Below are positions 45,651 to 57,172 of a stretch of 64,000 bases of DNA, piece by piece; within the stretch, counting starts at the first letter, position 1; each line of letters starts with the position of its first letter. The DNA lies in the NCBI RefSeq assembly GCF_004664715.2, contig NC_051067.1, positions 70,835,942-70,899,941 on the forward strand. Reading direction: 5' to 3'. Under the pieces are notes generated by a model, which saw only the letters and a program-made list of their open reading frames with translations, searched no databases and was not told where the DNA came from. The DNA is from Peromyscus leucopus. Taxonomy: Eukaryota; Chordata; Mammalia; Rodentia; Cricetidae. The translations under genes were made by a program, and so were the position numbers.

Positions 45651-48600
45651 GTTTTTTTGGAGACAGTTTCATGTGTCCTTGCTATCTAGCCAAGTGCGAC
45701 CTTGAACTCCTAATTCACATTGCCCGCACCTGCCACGTTCTGGGGTGACCGACGTGTGCTATCCGTCCTGGCTTTAAAGCTAACCCGGTGGGCTTCACAG
45801 AGTGACTCATGTGACAGCACATAGATTGCTCAGGGGGGCTCTCACCCCCCTACTTTGGCTTGTTCATTTCAGGACCAATCCAGGTACTAGATCTTGACCA
45901 CTAGGTGGGACACCATCTCAGGCGGGCAGGAGGATGGGGGCTGCCTGTTTTCTCTCTTCTGAGCTTTACCCCCCGCAGTGTCCCCAGGGGAGCATAGTAA
46001 TAGCAGAATCAGCCCTTCTGTGCATGCTATTTCAGAACGTTGCTAGCACACCCTCCCTCCATCCTACAAGAAGCAATTTTCTTTTCCAGAGTCCGCGGAA
46101 ACCCCTCCTTAGTCAGTCACAGTCCAGACCAGTGCTGGGACCTCTCAACTTCACAGCCCACAATGGACTTTCAGGGCCTCCATGAAAGCCGCCTGGGGAG
46201 GCTGCAAAGGGTTCCTGAAACCTGAGAGGACTCCCACAGACTCGGCCTGTGGGGTCACCACTGAAGCTGACCCGATTTCTAATAGCATGTGCCTCATGGA
46301 CGCCAGCTCAGGAATGAGGATCTGATGGGAAACCAGAGCAGAGACTCAGAATAATTGTCTTAGCCACTATCTGGAAGTTGGCCTTATTTTGGGACCATTC
46401 ATCAGCGCGAGGGGCTTTTAAACTTAAGGGTGAAATAATTGAAATCTGTTTTCACTAAATGCCTACCCTTGATCAGGTGATGTCGCTGCAATCTCACAAG
46501 GCCTCACTCCAGCTCCACAGCCACTCTGGGGAGTGGAGGGATAGCCATGCAAGAGATGCAGCCAGGTAGAGGGCCTGACCGAGGTGGGTCCCTCCTAGGA
46601 TGGACCTCATCCAAATGCAGAACTTACCAGGGCACACCCAGCCCAGGTGTCTTTGGGTGTCAGATTTCCTGAAAGAAGGGGCACCTCAGAAGCTGCGGCT
46701 CAGGTCAGGACACTGTCATCTCTGCCTTGGTGTTTGCAAATAAAATCAACTCAGATCTCTTGTACCTGTCATCATATGCTGGGTGGTCAGAGGGCACACT
46801 GCGCCTGATGGGTGTGGGATGTAAGTGGGAACCCCCACCCCTACCCCAGTCCTCCTTCCAAAGCTGCATGCAGTGGGAGCCGGCACCATGTGGTCCTCAC
46901 TCCTTTCCTCACTGGTCTAGATCTGGATTCAGACGTGAGTCTTTTCACTCTACCCTTATTTAAACCACATTTGAGGAAGCCGAGTTGGAAACCGGCCCGA
47001 TGGCTTTAGTGACAAAGAGCTAGTGTGGTAGGCAAGGTGTGGTCTCGTCAGATATTAGCACCCATATTTTGTAAACAGTAAGTAGTCCTCATCAGACACT
47101 AAAGCAACTTGCCCAGGTCGTAGGTTAGCTGAAGGCAGCTGGGCCCGGGCTCCTCTGAGGTCCAGCTCTGGGCTCTCCTTCCCACTGGCCTCCCGGGTAG
47201 CCTCAGAATGAATACAGCACACAGGCTAGGGATTCTGGGGGCACCAGGGAAGACTGGCCTCTGAAGACTGTGTACATTCAGGGAGTCTATCCATAGATCC
47301 AGGACCCCCGGGCAGGGGTGTGAACTGGAGGGAGCCTATGCTGGCCTGTTAGCCTCACAACAGAGTAAAACTGAGGGACAGTCAGGAAATCTGGGTGACA
47401 TGCAGAAACGGAAGACTGCTCTCGAGAAGCTAGGTGCTGACATCCCCAACTAACACTGTATTGTACTATGCACAATTCTGTTCTTCCAGCTGAGCTGGAG
47501 CTAAAAGTGACATAGCCCAGGAGATGTTTCCCATCTCCTGCTAGGAGTGGCCACGCTGAGAACAGACCCCAGCATGTATATGGTGGTTGTGGAGAGGCCT
47601 CACAGCATGTCACGCAAAGCATGGCTGCTGCCTAGCATCTACTCTCAAAAGGGCCCCTGGCTGTTGTCAAGTGTGAGATGGACCCATCCACTGTTGAAAA
47701 CACAAGAATGTCCTATACTCAAAGAAATTTCACATCCATGGAGGATGGTGCAGGACTGCGATCACCCTGGTGAGCAGCTGTAAACGGTTCAAGGATGGGG
47801 TCTGGGGATGGGGTTGGAAGGTCCCTCTCATGGGGGACATTAGGCAGGTCTCTGTCATCTAACAAGGGCAAAAAGATTCCACATGGTAATTCCAACGTCT
47901 CCCTATCCTAACTAAAAAACAAGGTAGTGGAGAGCGTGGGAGGAGACTTGCTGGCTAAGTCGGAGTAGAAAACTACGGAGGGAGGGCGCTGGTGGAGGTG
48001 ACTGGCAGGACACAGGGGGAACTCCCGGTGAGGACAAGGGACTCCTGGGCCCTCTGTTTCCCAGGGTGTCGGTACCTGGTGCTACAGAAGGGTCACGGAT
48101 AGTGCTCAGGTGTGTCCCTTTTGGAGGTACCTCCCGCTCTGGACCACAGCCCTGTAGGGTACTCTCCCCTGCCTCTGGGGGACAGTAGTCTAGTACATGT
48201 CCTTGTTTGGTCCTACAGCAACCTGACCCTTCAGCATTCAGACTTCCTACAGGGAATAGCTCTTTCTAGAAAGCCCAGATGGGCACAAGGAGCCATGCTG
48301 GGGCCTTGTGTTCTTAAGGAGTCTGGAGGAGGTAAAACACCAGTTGTATTTTAGAAAGTGCTTCTGGAGAAGGGTCTCACTATGTAGCCCTGGCTGGCCT
48401 AGAACTCACTGCACAGACCAGGCTGATCTCAGACTTGCAGCCCCTCCTGGGGGCTAGGATTACAGGTGTGCATCACCATGTCCTGCTGAGATACATTTGG
48501 TTACAAAAGCCAGAACCTTGTACAAGGAACCACACAGTTCAGAGCACTGTGGTGAAAGGGTGAAATAGCAGGGTGCTCAGAGATGTCACACGCTGCATGA

Positions 48601-49484
48601 TAGATAGGCCTGTCGCTGGCCCTCGTCCAGGACAATCTACTCTGTTTCTCCCCGATGCTTGTCTGCCCTAGATGGGTGGGGGTGGGATGGGACCAGCCTG
48701 GAACGTATAGTGGCCACTTCAGAGGCCACCAGCTCCCAGGCAGGAGCCCTGGGGGAGAGCTGCTGGCCCAAGACTGGCCAGCCCTCGGCTTGGTCTGTGG
48801 AAAGGATGGGCGACAGCACTCCTGGGTTCTGGCTGTCTTGTGTGCCCCACCTCTGCCAGGCAGACGTGGTCTTCTCCATGTCTCCATGGTCCCTTTTCCA
48901 CTCCTGCTCCAGGACACAAGCTGTTCAGCTGCTGTTTTGGAACCAACTGAGTCTGCAATGCAGTTCCCACGAGGTTAGAGGGTGAGGCTTCCTTTGTTGT
49001 CTGAGCTCAGGGAAGGACACGACTTCACCTCGCTCCATGTTCTCCTCGTGTGGATGCTTACAGGGCAGAGGTGACCTTTACCATCATATTTCAATCCTTA
49101 AAAAGGACACCTTTACAGACATCAAATCATTTTCCTTAAATATGTTCTGGATACTTCCCTGCTTTTCTGGTTACATATGCTGCATGTACCAGCGAGTGAC
49201 AAGTTTTAAAGGCATGCTTGGTAGATGTGACAGTTCAAAGAGCAAGAAGGCTTGAGAGATGTCAGCAGGACAACAGACGTTAACCTAGACACTTAGAAAT
49301 GGACCTTCGTCTTGGTTCCCAGAAACCCCATGCTCTGTTAATTCAGATACTTTTCTGAACCAATTAAGATGGCCTCTCTGCTGTCTGCCAGCCAGGTTGA
49401 GGTCAAGCTGGTGTATCTCTATGAGTGACCTTGGCTCACTGCTCAGTCCTAGCAATGAATTAACTGTGTGTTCTTCAGTTACTT

Positions 49485-49628
49485 GTTTTTTGAGACAGGG
49501 TCTCACTATGTAGTCCTAGCTGTCCTGGAACTCACTATGTAGACAAGGCTAGCCTCAAATTCACAGGGATCCTCCTGTCTCTGCTTCCTGAGTGCTGTGT
49601 GTATGTATGCCACCACACCCAGCTCCTT
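49485..49628 (-). mobile_element. B1 SINE next to DNAJC1 3' end
   Basis: Minus-strand B1 (gagacagggtctcactatgt; ctgtctctgcttcctgagtg). On the DNAJC1 strand it is in sense orientation and may sit within that gene's 3'UTR if the UTR is longer than about 350 bases. Confidence 0.8.
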
Positions 49629-49968
49629 TGGCTACATTGTTAAGAGAGCATATTAGGTTGGAATCCTTCCATGTCAGTTCATTCACATGCTCCCCTATCT
49701 GCCTGGCGCTAGAACACCGTTGGAAATCTCCCAGCAAAGTAAACTTTGTACTGAGGGCAAGTTACATCTGCAAACACCCCAGCCCTTCCCCAAAACACAA
49801 GGCCTGTAAACAGCACCACAGAGCATCTATGATTGATTGATTTTGATTTTTTTTTTAAACTAAGGCACATGACGTTTAGAAATACTGAGGTACAAAATGT
49901 AAATTTCTGCATGAGATTTCTGAAGTACTCATTTGGAAAATGATGCCAAACAATCATCTCCGGAAGCT

Positions 49969-50037
49969 TCAGCTTTTAGCTTGTTTTTTCTTCTGGACCA
50001 GTTCAACCAGCAGCTTGTATCTAGCAATACAGTCTTC
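49969..50037 (-). CDS. DNAJC1: DNAJC1 last coding exon, end of second SANT domain
   Basis: On the minus strand, after an acceptor cttcttttcttcctgcag, the frame reads EDCIARYKLLVELVQKKKQA KS and stops at TGA. This is the C terminus of DNAJC1 (ERdj1/MTJ1), an ER membrane J-domain protein whose lumenal J domain recruits BiP and whose cytosolic part binds ribosomes (family knowledge). The residues complete the third helix of the second SANT domain and a basic tail. It joins the upstream exon in phase 0. No AATAAA or ATTAAA is visible on this strand in the first kilobase of the 3'UTR, so its end is unresolved. Confidence 0.95.
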   Translation of the reverse strand, partial: EDCIARYKLLVELVQKKKQAKS

Positions 50038-50785
50038 CTGCAGGAAGAAAAGAAGAAGAGGTGCAACAGTTATTTCCATGGGTCAGTGCCCAGTGTGGTC
50101 AGCTCACCGTGACCTAATTGCTGACTAGTGCCCAGTCCCAATGGCAAAGCCTAGTGTTCATTTCCTTTGGAACCTTCTGGATCACCCTGGGAAAGCCCAG
50201 CTGGTCCCAGGCAGATCTGGCCAAGATGACGGTGCTGAGCACGGGGTGATGGTTTGACGGTCCCATCGCGATGGCGTCCACTCCTCACCACAGCCCATTC
50301 CAGAGACACCGAGACCCGAGCCAGCCAGCTCTCCTCCTTTGGATGGGCTTCTCCCTGGTGGCTGCTGGAACCTTCCCCTGAAGTCACAGCACACAACTAC
50401 CCTGAAGGTGGTCGTCTTCCTCACACTCTCCCCAGTCCCACCTGTCACCCAGGCCATCGGGTACAGAATGGCAACCTCAGGACTCCCATGGCTTAGCTCC
50501 CTTGCGTGGAACTAAGCCCAGACAAGACCACGGGAAGGGCCTCGTTGTCCTCAGGTGGCACTGGGTGTATTTTAGAAGCCAAGCTCTTTCTTTTCCAGAC
50601 TACCAATGCTATGCTATTGTAGGCATGCTAACCCGGGGTCCAGAGCAAATGACTCTTGTTCTAAACAGGGTCCTTACTCTGGTGCCTGGGAGAGGGAAGG
50701 GTACCCACCCTCCTGGATTTCAGTGCAGCAGTGTTGGACTAGCCTCTCTCAGTGAGTGCCTCCCCACATCTCAACATCACCCACC

Positions 50786-51154
50786 TGCTGTGGGACGTCT
50801 TTCTCTGTGCTGTGAATATGTGCTGTTCCCATTGGTTAATAAACAAAGCTGCACTGGCCCATGGCAGGGCAGGATGGAGCCAGGTGGGAAATGTCAGAGA
50901 GACAGAGAGAGGAGGAAGGAGGGGGGAGACGCCAGACCGCTGTCTAAGGAGCGACATGTAATGGGACGCAGGTAAACCCATGGAGCACGTGGTGACACAT
51001 AAATAGAAATGTGTTAATTTAAGATGGAAGAGCTAGCTAGCAAGAAGCCTGCCATAGGCCATACAATTGGTAATTAATATAAGCCTCTGAGTGATTATGT
51101 AATAAGCGGCTATGGGACCACAGGACCAGATGGGACCGAGAAACTTCAACCACA
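50786..51154 (+). mobile_element. Solo LTR, family B, with 6-bp target duplication
   Basis: A 369-bp element starting tgctgtggga and ending accaca, flanked by cccacc (50,780-50,785 and 51,155-51,160). It shares the early polyadenylation-like AATAAA, the ggttaat/aataaa block and the late attaatataagcctctgagt block with the copies at 924 and 32,946. It lies inside the last DNAJC1 intron, antisense to that gene. Confidence 0.8.
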
Positions 51155-52115
51155 CCCACCCATGCCTTCAGAGGTCAGCGCAGCTGTGGCCAGTTTCGGC
51201 ATTTAACCCTCAACAGGACAGTGTGGGTCATCCTGAGCTGAGCAGGCAGTGGTAAAGTGTCTCCTGATGGGACCTGAGCTCCCGCCACGGCAGCTGGCGT
51301 GAGGTCACCTGAGTCAGGATGGCACCACTGGTCAGTGGGCAGCCGTCCTGCACTGCAGTGTGGGTCTCAGCCAAAGCTAAGGGAGGCCTTGGGCCTCCTC
51401 TCGGGTGGAAACAGGAAGGTTCCAATCCCCCTCTGGGCTTCCATTCTGAGCAAAACTCAATTTATCACACATGTAAATGGCTGAGTCTGAGAGAAGTTAG
51501 AGAAACTTGGAGAAATAATTACTTCTGGCAGACCAACGGGAGAGACTGGGAGACTCTGTGCTTCCTAAAGAGATCATCTGTTAATGGTTTAGTTTTCTCC
51601 CCAGAAACTCTCAGTTTCATCACATAAAGTAGGTGACAGATAACTAGGCCTGTGCAGGCAGGGACACACATGGCCACAAGCTAGGTTTTCCAACATAGAA
51701 TTTCAATTAAAAAAATAAGTATGTAAATGAGCATCAACGTGCCCAGAGGCTACTTCTCATTTCTCTGTGCTCCAGTGTCTCACACCTGAGCACAGCCTGC
51801 AAGGAAGAAGCTGTGCTGGGGAGAAAGGCCGGCTTTGGAAAGATCGAGGAACTCCATGAATGGCAGGGAAGCCAAGCCTGGCTCTCAGCAGGGCACATCT
51901 TCCTGCTTGCATTTGAGAATGATGAGTTAGCAGCTGCCTAGAGCTGAAGATGAGAGTCAGTTATCAATGGCCTAAGTCCCAAGAGTCAGTCAAGTGTCAA
52001 AGGTCAACTGTGTGGCAACCTCACATGAACACCCAGCCTTTAGCTGGTGAGGCACCACCATAGATCCCAAGTTCAGAACTGGGAGTTACCACGACAGAGT
52101 AGAGTTTATGTTAAA

Positions 52116-52117
<2 letters not shown>

Positions 52118-52157
<40 letters not shown>

Positions 52158-52223
52158 ACAGATGCCCGTGTAAACAGGTACACGTTCCACATTACCACAT
52201 CTATAATAAACTATGTATTACAC

Positions 52224-52264
<41 letters not shown>

Positions 52265-52266
52265 CG
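52118..52266 (+). repeat. Two (TG)n tracts, the second with a CG tail
   Basis: TG units at 52,118-52,154 and at 52,227-52,256, the latter continuing into cgcgcgcgcgcacgca. Strict alternation favours Z-DNA (inference). Confidence 0.9.
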
Positions 52267-52582
52267 CACGCATATTTGTGTACCTGAGGCTAGAGCGCAG
52301 CTGTGGAAGTTGGGACAACTTGAGGGAGCTGGTTCGTTCTTTTCACTGTGTGCATTCCAGAGATGGACGGACGGACCCCAGTCATCAGGCTTGATGGCAA
52401 GCACCCTCTCCTACTGAGCCATCTGGCCAGCCTGAGTTCTACTTTAGTGATGGCATTTCTTTGAGCAGAAAGGATTTCTGCCTCAGTAGTGTGCAAGTTC
52501 ACAAGCTGAACGGAGACTGAAGACGACTGGACTGTGAGACACAAGGTCCAGTGGCTGGGGTGGGGGTGGGGCATAGAAAAGA

Positions 52583-52740
52583 CAGGAGCAAGCAGGGGAG
52601 CAAGCAGGGGAGCAAGCAGGGAGCCAGCAGGGAGCAAGCAGGGGAGCAAGCAGGGGTGCAAGCAGGGAGCCAGCAGGGAGCAAGCAGGGAGCCAGCAGGG
52701 AGCCAGCAGGGAGCAAGCAGGGAGCCAGCAGGGGTACAAG
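52583..52740 (+). repeat. Minisatellite, unit about 11-12 bp, beside a DNAJC1 donor
   Basis: Units gggagcaagca, ggggagcaagca, gggagccagca and ggggtgcaagca alternate about 14 times. The array lies 30-190 bases into the last DNAJC1 intron as read by that gene. Confidence 0.92.
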
Positions 52741-52770
52741 CCACTTCAGCGGGGGCCCCTTGTTACCCAC

Positions 52771-53219
52771 CTTACTCTTAGATGGGACACATTTGGCTAT
52801 TTTGTCCCAGCGGTCGGAGGCCCCTTTTGGGTACTGCTGTAATGCCAGTTCCAGAAGTTTCTGCTGACTCTGAGTCCACGCCTCCTCTGTAGCACGAGTT
52901 CTTTCTTTTCTCTGGTTCTCTTCGTCACTGGATTCATTTTGTTCTGCTATATCAAAGTCTTTTTGCCTCTTTCCTCTTAGCTTCTCCTCTGGCTCCACTC
53001 TGGTCACTGCCTCAGCCATTCTGGCTGACTTCCGCCTCCGAGGCCGGGCTTCTGTGGCCACTGTCTCCTGCTCACCCTCAGCCGTCTCTGGCCTCTCATC
53101 CTCCATGGTCCCTGCTGAGTCCTCCCGCTGGGTGATGATGTCATCTGGCAAGGCTGTGGCTATCTTGATGGGCCTGGAATTCTGAACATTTGACTTCAGT
53201 TCAGAGAGCCTGATCATTC
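52771..53219 (-). CDS. DNAJC1: DNAJC1 penultimate exon, acidic/basic linker and start of second SANT domain
   Basis: A 449-nt minus-strand exon starting in phase 1 (GA completing Gly). It reads GMIRLSELKSNVQNSRPIKI, then ATALPDDIITQREDSAG, an acidic stretch, a basic cluster (ARPRRRKSAR), KRQKDFDIAEQNESSDEE, and the first helices of a SANT domain (EEAWTQSQQKLLELALQQYP, then DRWDKIAKCVPSKSK). In human DNAJC1 this second SANT domain binds serpins such as alpha-1-antichymotrypsin (family knowledge). The conserved Trp residues (EEAW, DRW) are present. Acceptor ctctttcctag; donor aag-gtgggt, a slightly atypical but usable site. No frame break. Confidence 0.95.
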
Positions 53220-54149
53220 CTAGGAAAGAGCCACAGAACACAGGAAAAAGGCCACCATGAAGTCAGGCAACCAACAGCATGCACCACGATACACCAGGCA
53301 ATGGGCCAGGCATTTCACACGCATTGCTTGCTTTCCCTTTTACACTATCCCCCCCATTCTTACAAACAAGGGGAGGAAGTCTCTGAAAGCAGCAGGGACA
53401 GGGTTGTCCTTGTCACTGCTGAGGGATCAAGGGTATGGATGGCCAGGCTGTGATCAAAGACCAGGACCTTTTAGAGAAGGAAACCTGACACTCATTAGAC
53501 AGGGGAGGGAGGGCATGCTCTATAACCTAGGTTTCCTTAGTTCTATTAGCATAGTTAAACTAAACGAGGCAAGCGTAGCAGTGTGCCTCCTCTGCAGGCA
53601 AGCACACAGATGAGCAGTCTAGTGACTCTCTGGAGAGCTCTCACCACGTTATTTCTTGTGCATTTATGGAGGCCAGAGTGCACCCTGTGGGGCTTTCTTC
53701 TCTCCTTCCACCCTGTGGGCCCCAGGGATTGAACTCAGGTGGTCAGGCATGGTGGCAAGTGCCTCTACCTGCTAAGCCATCACCTCAGCCCAAGGTGAAT
53801 TTATTTTATTTTATTTCTGAGATACGTTTCTCTGTGTAGTCCTGGCTGTCCTGGAACTCAGAGGTGCACCTGCCTTTACCTCCTGAAGAAGTCACTCCAA
53901 GGTGAAGTCTTCAATGCAGGGCAAGGATCTTACTAAGAGGTTAAGCCTTTCACCTCACAAAGGCAAACAGACCCACAGGAACAAGTTGTGACCAGTCTGC
54001 ACTGGGACACTGCATTGGCAGCAGACTCTAACCATGGGCTCTGATACGATGTCCCACAGCACTAAGGCCACTTGCTATGTCTCCAAGGAACCATATCTAA
54101 AACCTCATTTAATTCTACTTACTTTCAGCCTCAGTTAACTTATTTTTGT

Positions 54150-54178
54150 GTGTATGTGCTTGCGTGTGTGTGTGCTTG

Positions 54179-54236
<58 letters not shown>

Positions 54237-54246
54237 CGCGCGAGCG
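54150..54246 (+). repeat. (TG)n tract with (CG)n end
   Basis: Imperfect TG units from about 54,150, perfect TG from 54,188 to 54,228, then cgcgcgcgcgcgagcgc. Confidence 0.92.
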
Positions 54247-54724
54247 CCCATGGGTGTGGAAGTCACAGGTCAGCATCAAGTGTCTTTCTCTAGCAATCTC
54301 CATTTTTTTCCTTCTCTGACCCTGGAGCTCACTAGTTCAGCTAGACCAGCTGGCTAACAAGCCCGGGGTCCTCCTGTCTTCAACTTGCCCACAGTGACGT
54401 CCCAGGTACACGATGTTGTACTTAGCTTTCTCACATGGGTGCCAAGGCCTGAACTCGGGTCTTCATGGCTGTGTGGCAAGCACTTTACAGCTGAGCTGTC
54501 TTCCCAGTCCGAAACTTTCACTTTGAATAGCTAACTGAGGATGCTGGTTGTGGGTCTAGCCTTTTTGTCAAATGTAGGTAAATCTTAAAATATACTTACT
54601 TTAATTCATGGATTATATCCATGTACCAATCAATAATACATCATTTAATTATGAAACATACCAAAGGAGAAAATCAATATAAAGATGAAGGTGAAAATAT
54701 TACTATATATATATATATATAGTT

Positions 54725-54865
54725 TGTTAGTTTACTAAGACAGGGTTTCTCTGTGTAACAGCCCTGGCTGTCCTGAAACTCATTCTGTAGACCAGGCTGG
54801 CCTGAAATTCAGAGATCCACCTGCCTCTGCTGGGTTTAAAGGCTTCCGCTACCACACTGAGCTTA
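54725..54865 (-). mobile_element. B1 SINE
   Basis: B1 body with agacagggtttctctgtgta and ccaggctggcctgaaattca, preceded by a short (AT)n tract. Confidence 0.85.
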
Positions 54866-55386
54866 AAAATGTTTTTGAAGTAAACTTTACTGCTTGTCAA
54901 GAATGTTGAATTCTTAGTCTCTACAATATGCATCACTATCCGCTCCTGAAACTCTCATCCGAAGTTGCACTTTCCTTGGGGAAGAGGAAGGCTCTGGCTG
55001 CAGTTTCACAGCCCGCCCTGTGAGTCCTGGAGCGTGGATAAAAAGGAACAGGACTCAAGGCCCAGCAGCCCTCGAATAGTTCTTGGTAGTCGGTCCACTC
55101 AACAGACGGCATGCAGACAGCATTAGCATACTGTCTAATGTCAGTCACCACTGTCTGGTTGCAGACTGACAGACATACAGTTGGAAATTTCCTTACCTCA
55201 CACATCACAATAAGAAAGTGACACTGGCTGGGTATGACAGGAGAGCTGTGCTCATAGCCAGACTCTGTAGTGGTGGCTGAAGCGTGTCCTTTGTTATCAT
55301 TTGCACACCGCCCTTTCCTACCTAGCAGCACTGTCTACCACCACAGGCCTAAGTTCACCTTGAAAGACCTGGCAGTCAGGACTCAC

Positions 55387-55428
55387 CCTCCGTATCTGAT
55401 GCCGCTGCAGACTGAGTAAGCTTCTGAG
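55387..55428 (-). CDS. DNAJC1: Candidate 42-nt alternative exon of DNAJC1
   Basis: On the minus strand a 42-nt segment is bounded by an acceptor ending gtaaggacag, preceded by gttttgtttcctg, and by a consensus donor (GAGG then gtgagt). Entered in phase 1 from the upstream DNAJC1 exon it reads AQKLTQSAAASDTE and leaves in phase 1, so inclusion would add 14 residues between CSP and GMIRLSEL without a frame change or stop. The reference form I know for human DNAJC1 joins these two exons directly. It may be a minor or tissue-specific exon, or chance. Confidence 0.45.
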
Positions 55429-55464
55429 CTGTCCTTACACCTTCAGGAAACAAAACACTGGGCT

Positions 55465-55870
55465 CAGGAGACGGCTCTGAGGGTGGAGGTGCTTGCCACT
55501 AACCCTGCCAATCTGAGTTTGACCACAGGACTCAGATTATGGAAGGAAAGAACAGATCTCACCCCTCCCAAGGTTGTCCTCTGGCTTCTACATGCACAAA
55601 GTGGCACACACACAAACACATGCACACATACATACATATAACAGGAGGATTAGAAGGAGTGATATGGCCGGGCGGTGGTGGCGCACGCCTTTAATCCCAG
55701 CACTCGGGAGGCAGAGGCAGGCGGATCTCTGTGAGTTCGAGGCCAGCCTGGTCTACCAAGTGAGCTCCAGGAAAGGCGCAAAGCTACACAGAGAAACCCT
55801 GTCTCGAAAAACCAAAAAAACAAAAACAAAAAACCAAAAACAAAAAACCAAAAAAAAAAAAAAAAAAAGA
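55465..55870 (+). mobile_element. B3-like SINE and B1 SINE with long A-tail
   Basis: A diverged tRNA-type SINE (55,465-55,645), then a young-looking B1 (55,665-55,805: ggccgggcggtggtggcgca) with an A-rich tail reaching 55,868. The near-consensus B1 and long tail suggest a recent insertion. Confidence 0.85.
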
Positions 55871-56702
55871 GTGCTGTGGCGGTGGCGGCTTGGCACAAAG
55901 GGGCATACTGTAAGACGACAGCTGTCCTCAGTGCTGTCCACCTGTGGGTGGCCAGCATCAGCACGATGCTGTCTCTCTACCCTGCATCAGAACTGTCTCT
56001 CTGCAGTTCTGAGGCCTTGGGCCAACAGGAAGAATCAGGGTACTAGCTGTCTTCTAGGCAGAAACTGCAGCCTCAGATAAACAGGCAGGGATGCCAAATA
56101 GACTGCTTTCTCAAACTCCTAAGTGAAATAATGGTACCACAGACATTTCACTGACAGTATTGACAAAACAGGTGGGAAAGTATGTGACACTGCACACCAG
56201 CAGGTTGGCAAGTGAGCTCCCAAGTCTATGTATTACGGTCCTTCTCACCCCCCTCAGAGCTGAGGACTGAACTCAGGGCCTTCAAAGTGCTGTAAGGCTG
56301 GGTGAAATCCCCAACCCCCAAATGGTTTTTCTAATTTTTTTTTTATTAATTAAAAATTTTAGTTTATTTTATGTGAATGTATGTGTGTGTGCACACATGC
56401 CATGGTGCATGTGTGAGAGTCAGAGGACACTGTGAGTTCTTTTCTAACCCTGGGGTCCTACAGATTAAACTCAGGTTGTCAGCCGTGGCAGCAAGTGAAC
56501 TTTTATCTGACAAGCCACCTTGTTACACATCAGCTGTTTTTGCACACAAATGTAACCCCCTCAACACACATTCACACACGTACATATATATACATATATA
56601 TACATATATATTTTCATGTAGTTAGTTCAGGCTGGACTTTGTTATAACTGAGAACGACCTTGAACTCCTAATCTTTCTGCCTCCACATCCTAAGAACTAG
56701 GA

Positions 56703-57172
56703 TGTGGTGATATTTGTGCTGAAATGTGATGATGTTAATAAAGCTTGCCTGGAGATCAGGGGGAAAAGGCCAGCCATTTTAAGTAAACAAGAAGTCAGGC
56801 AGCCCACGCCCTTAATCCCTTAGCAGGCAGGAGCTCTGTTTGTTCAAGGCCACACTAGGGAACAGAGCCAAGTTCTGTTCCTTTAATCCCAGTACCAACC
56901 AGAGGCCTGGAGGTTTGGACAGACAGACAGTGACAGAGCTGTGTAGGAAGAAGAAGTGAGGTAGCTGGGCTAAGAGAGCCAATGAGAGGGCAGAACAGCA
57001 AGACAATAAAGGCATGGGTAGACAGGAAGTAAGGCGTATTTGGAAGCCGCAGAGTTGGTGAGGTAAGGTTGGCTGTTGGTTTTCCCTATTTCCCTGATCT
57101 CTCTAAGGCTTTCACCCTATATCTGGCTCTGTGTTTTTTATTTAAAAAGGCCATTTTAGAAATCCAGCTACA
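56703..57172 (+). mobile_element. Solo LTR, family A, with 6-bp target duplication
   Basis: A 470-bp element starting tgtggtgata and ending agctaca, flanked by ctagga at 56,697-56,702 and 57,173-57,178. It is the best-delimited copy of family A and sets that family's orientation together with the polypurine tract seen at 31,159. It lies in a DNAJC1 intron, antisense to the gene. Confidence 0.82.

Larger units (their letters stand above)
37946..49968. other. Intergenic region between convergent MLLT10 and DNAJC1
   Basis: About 12 kb between the MLLT10 poly(A) signal and the DNAJC1 stop codon; its right end must include the DNAJC1 3'UTR. It holds B1/B2-type SINEs, a GGAA tract (39,040-39,178), three copies of a rodent mid-repetitive element (about 40,850-41,085, 41,092-41,440, 44,750-45,110), a 22-bp minisatellite (42,833-43,050) and ID/B4-like fragments (41,520-41,665; 43,860-43,950). 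From about 45,800 to 48,350 I see mostly single-copy DNA. Open frames here lack any resemblance to known proteins. Confidence 0.75.
50038..52770 (-). other. DNAJC1: Last DNAJC1 intron, 2.7 kb
   Basis: It contains a solo LTR (50,786-51,154), TG tracts at 52,118-52,154 and 52,227-52,256 (the latter running into CG dinucleotides), a B3-like element (about 52,260-52,435) and a minisatellite (52,583-52,740) that stops about 30 bases from the donor. The remainder shows no coding signal. Confidence 0.8.

Noticed and set aside
50502..50975. 157-codon plus-strand open frame
   Set aside because: It overlaps a solo LTR at its 3' part and lies in a DNAJC1 intron; no similarity recognised.
52290..52744. 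Minus-strand frames rich in Leu/Ala/Pro/Cys repeats
   Set aside because: They translate the 11-12-bp minisatellite and intron sequence after the DNAJC1 donor; no independent gene evidence.
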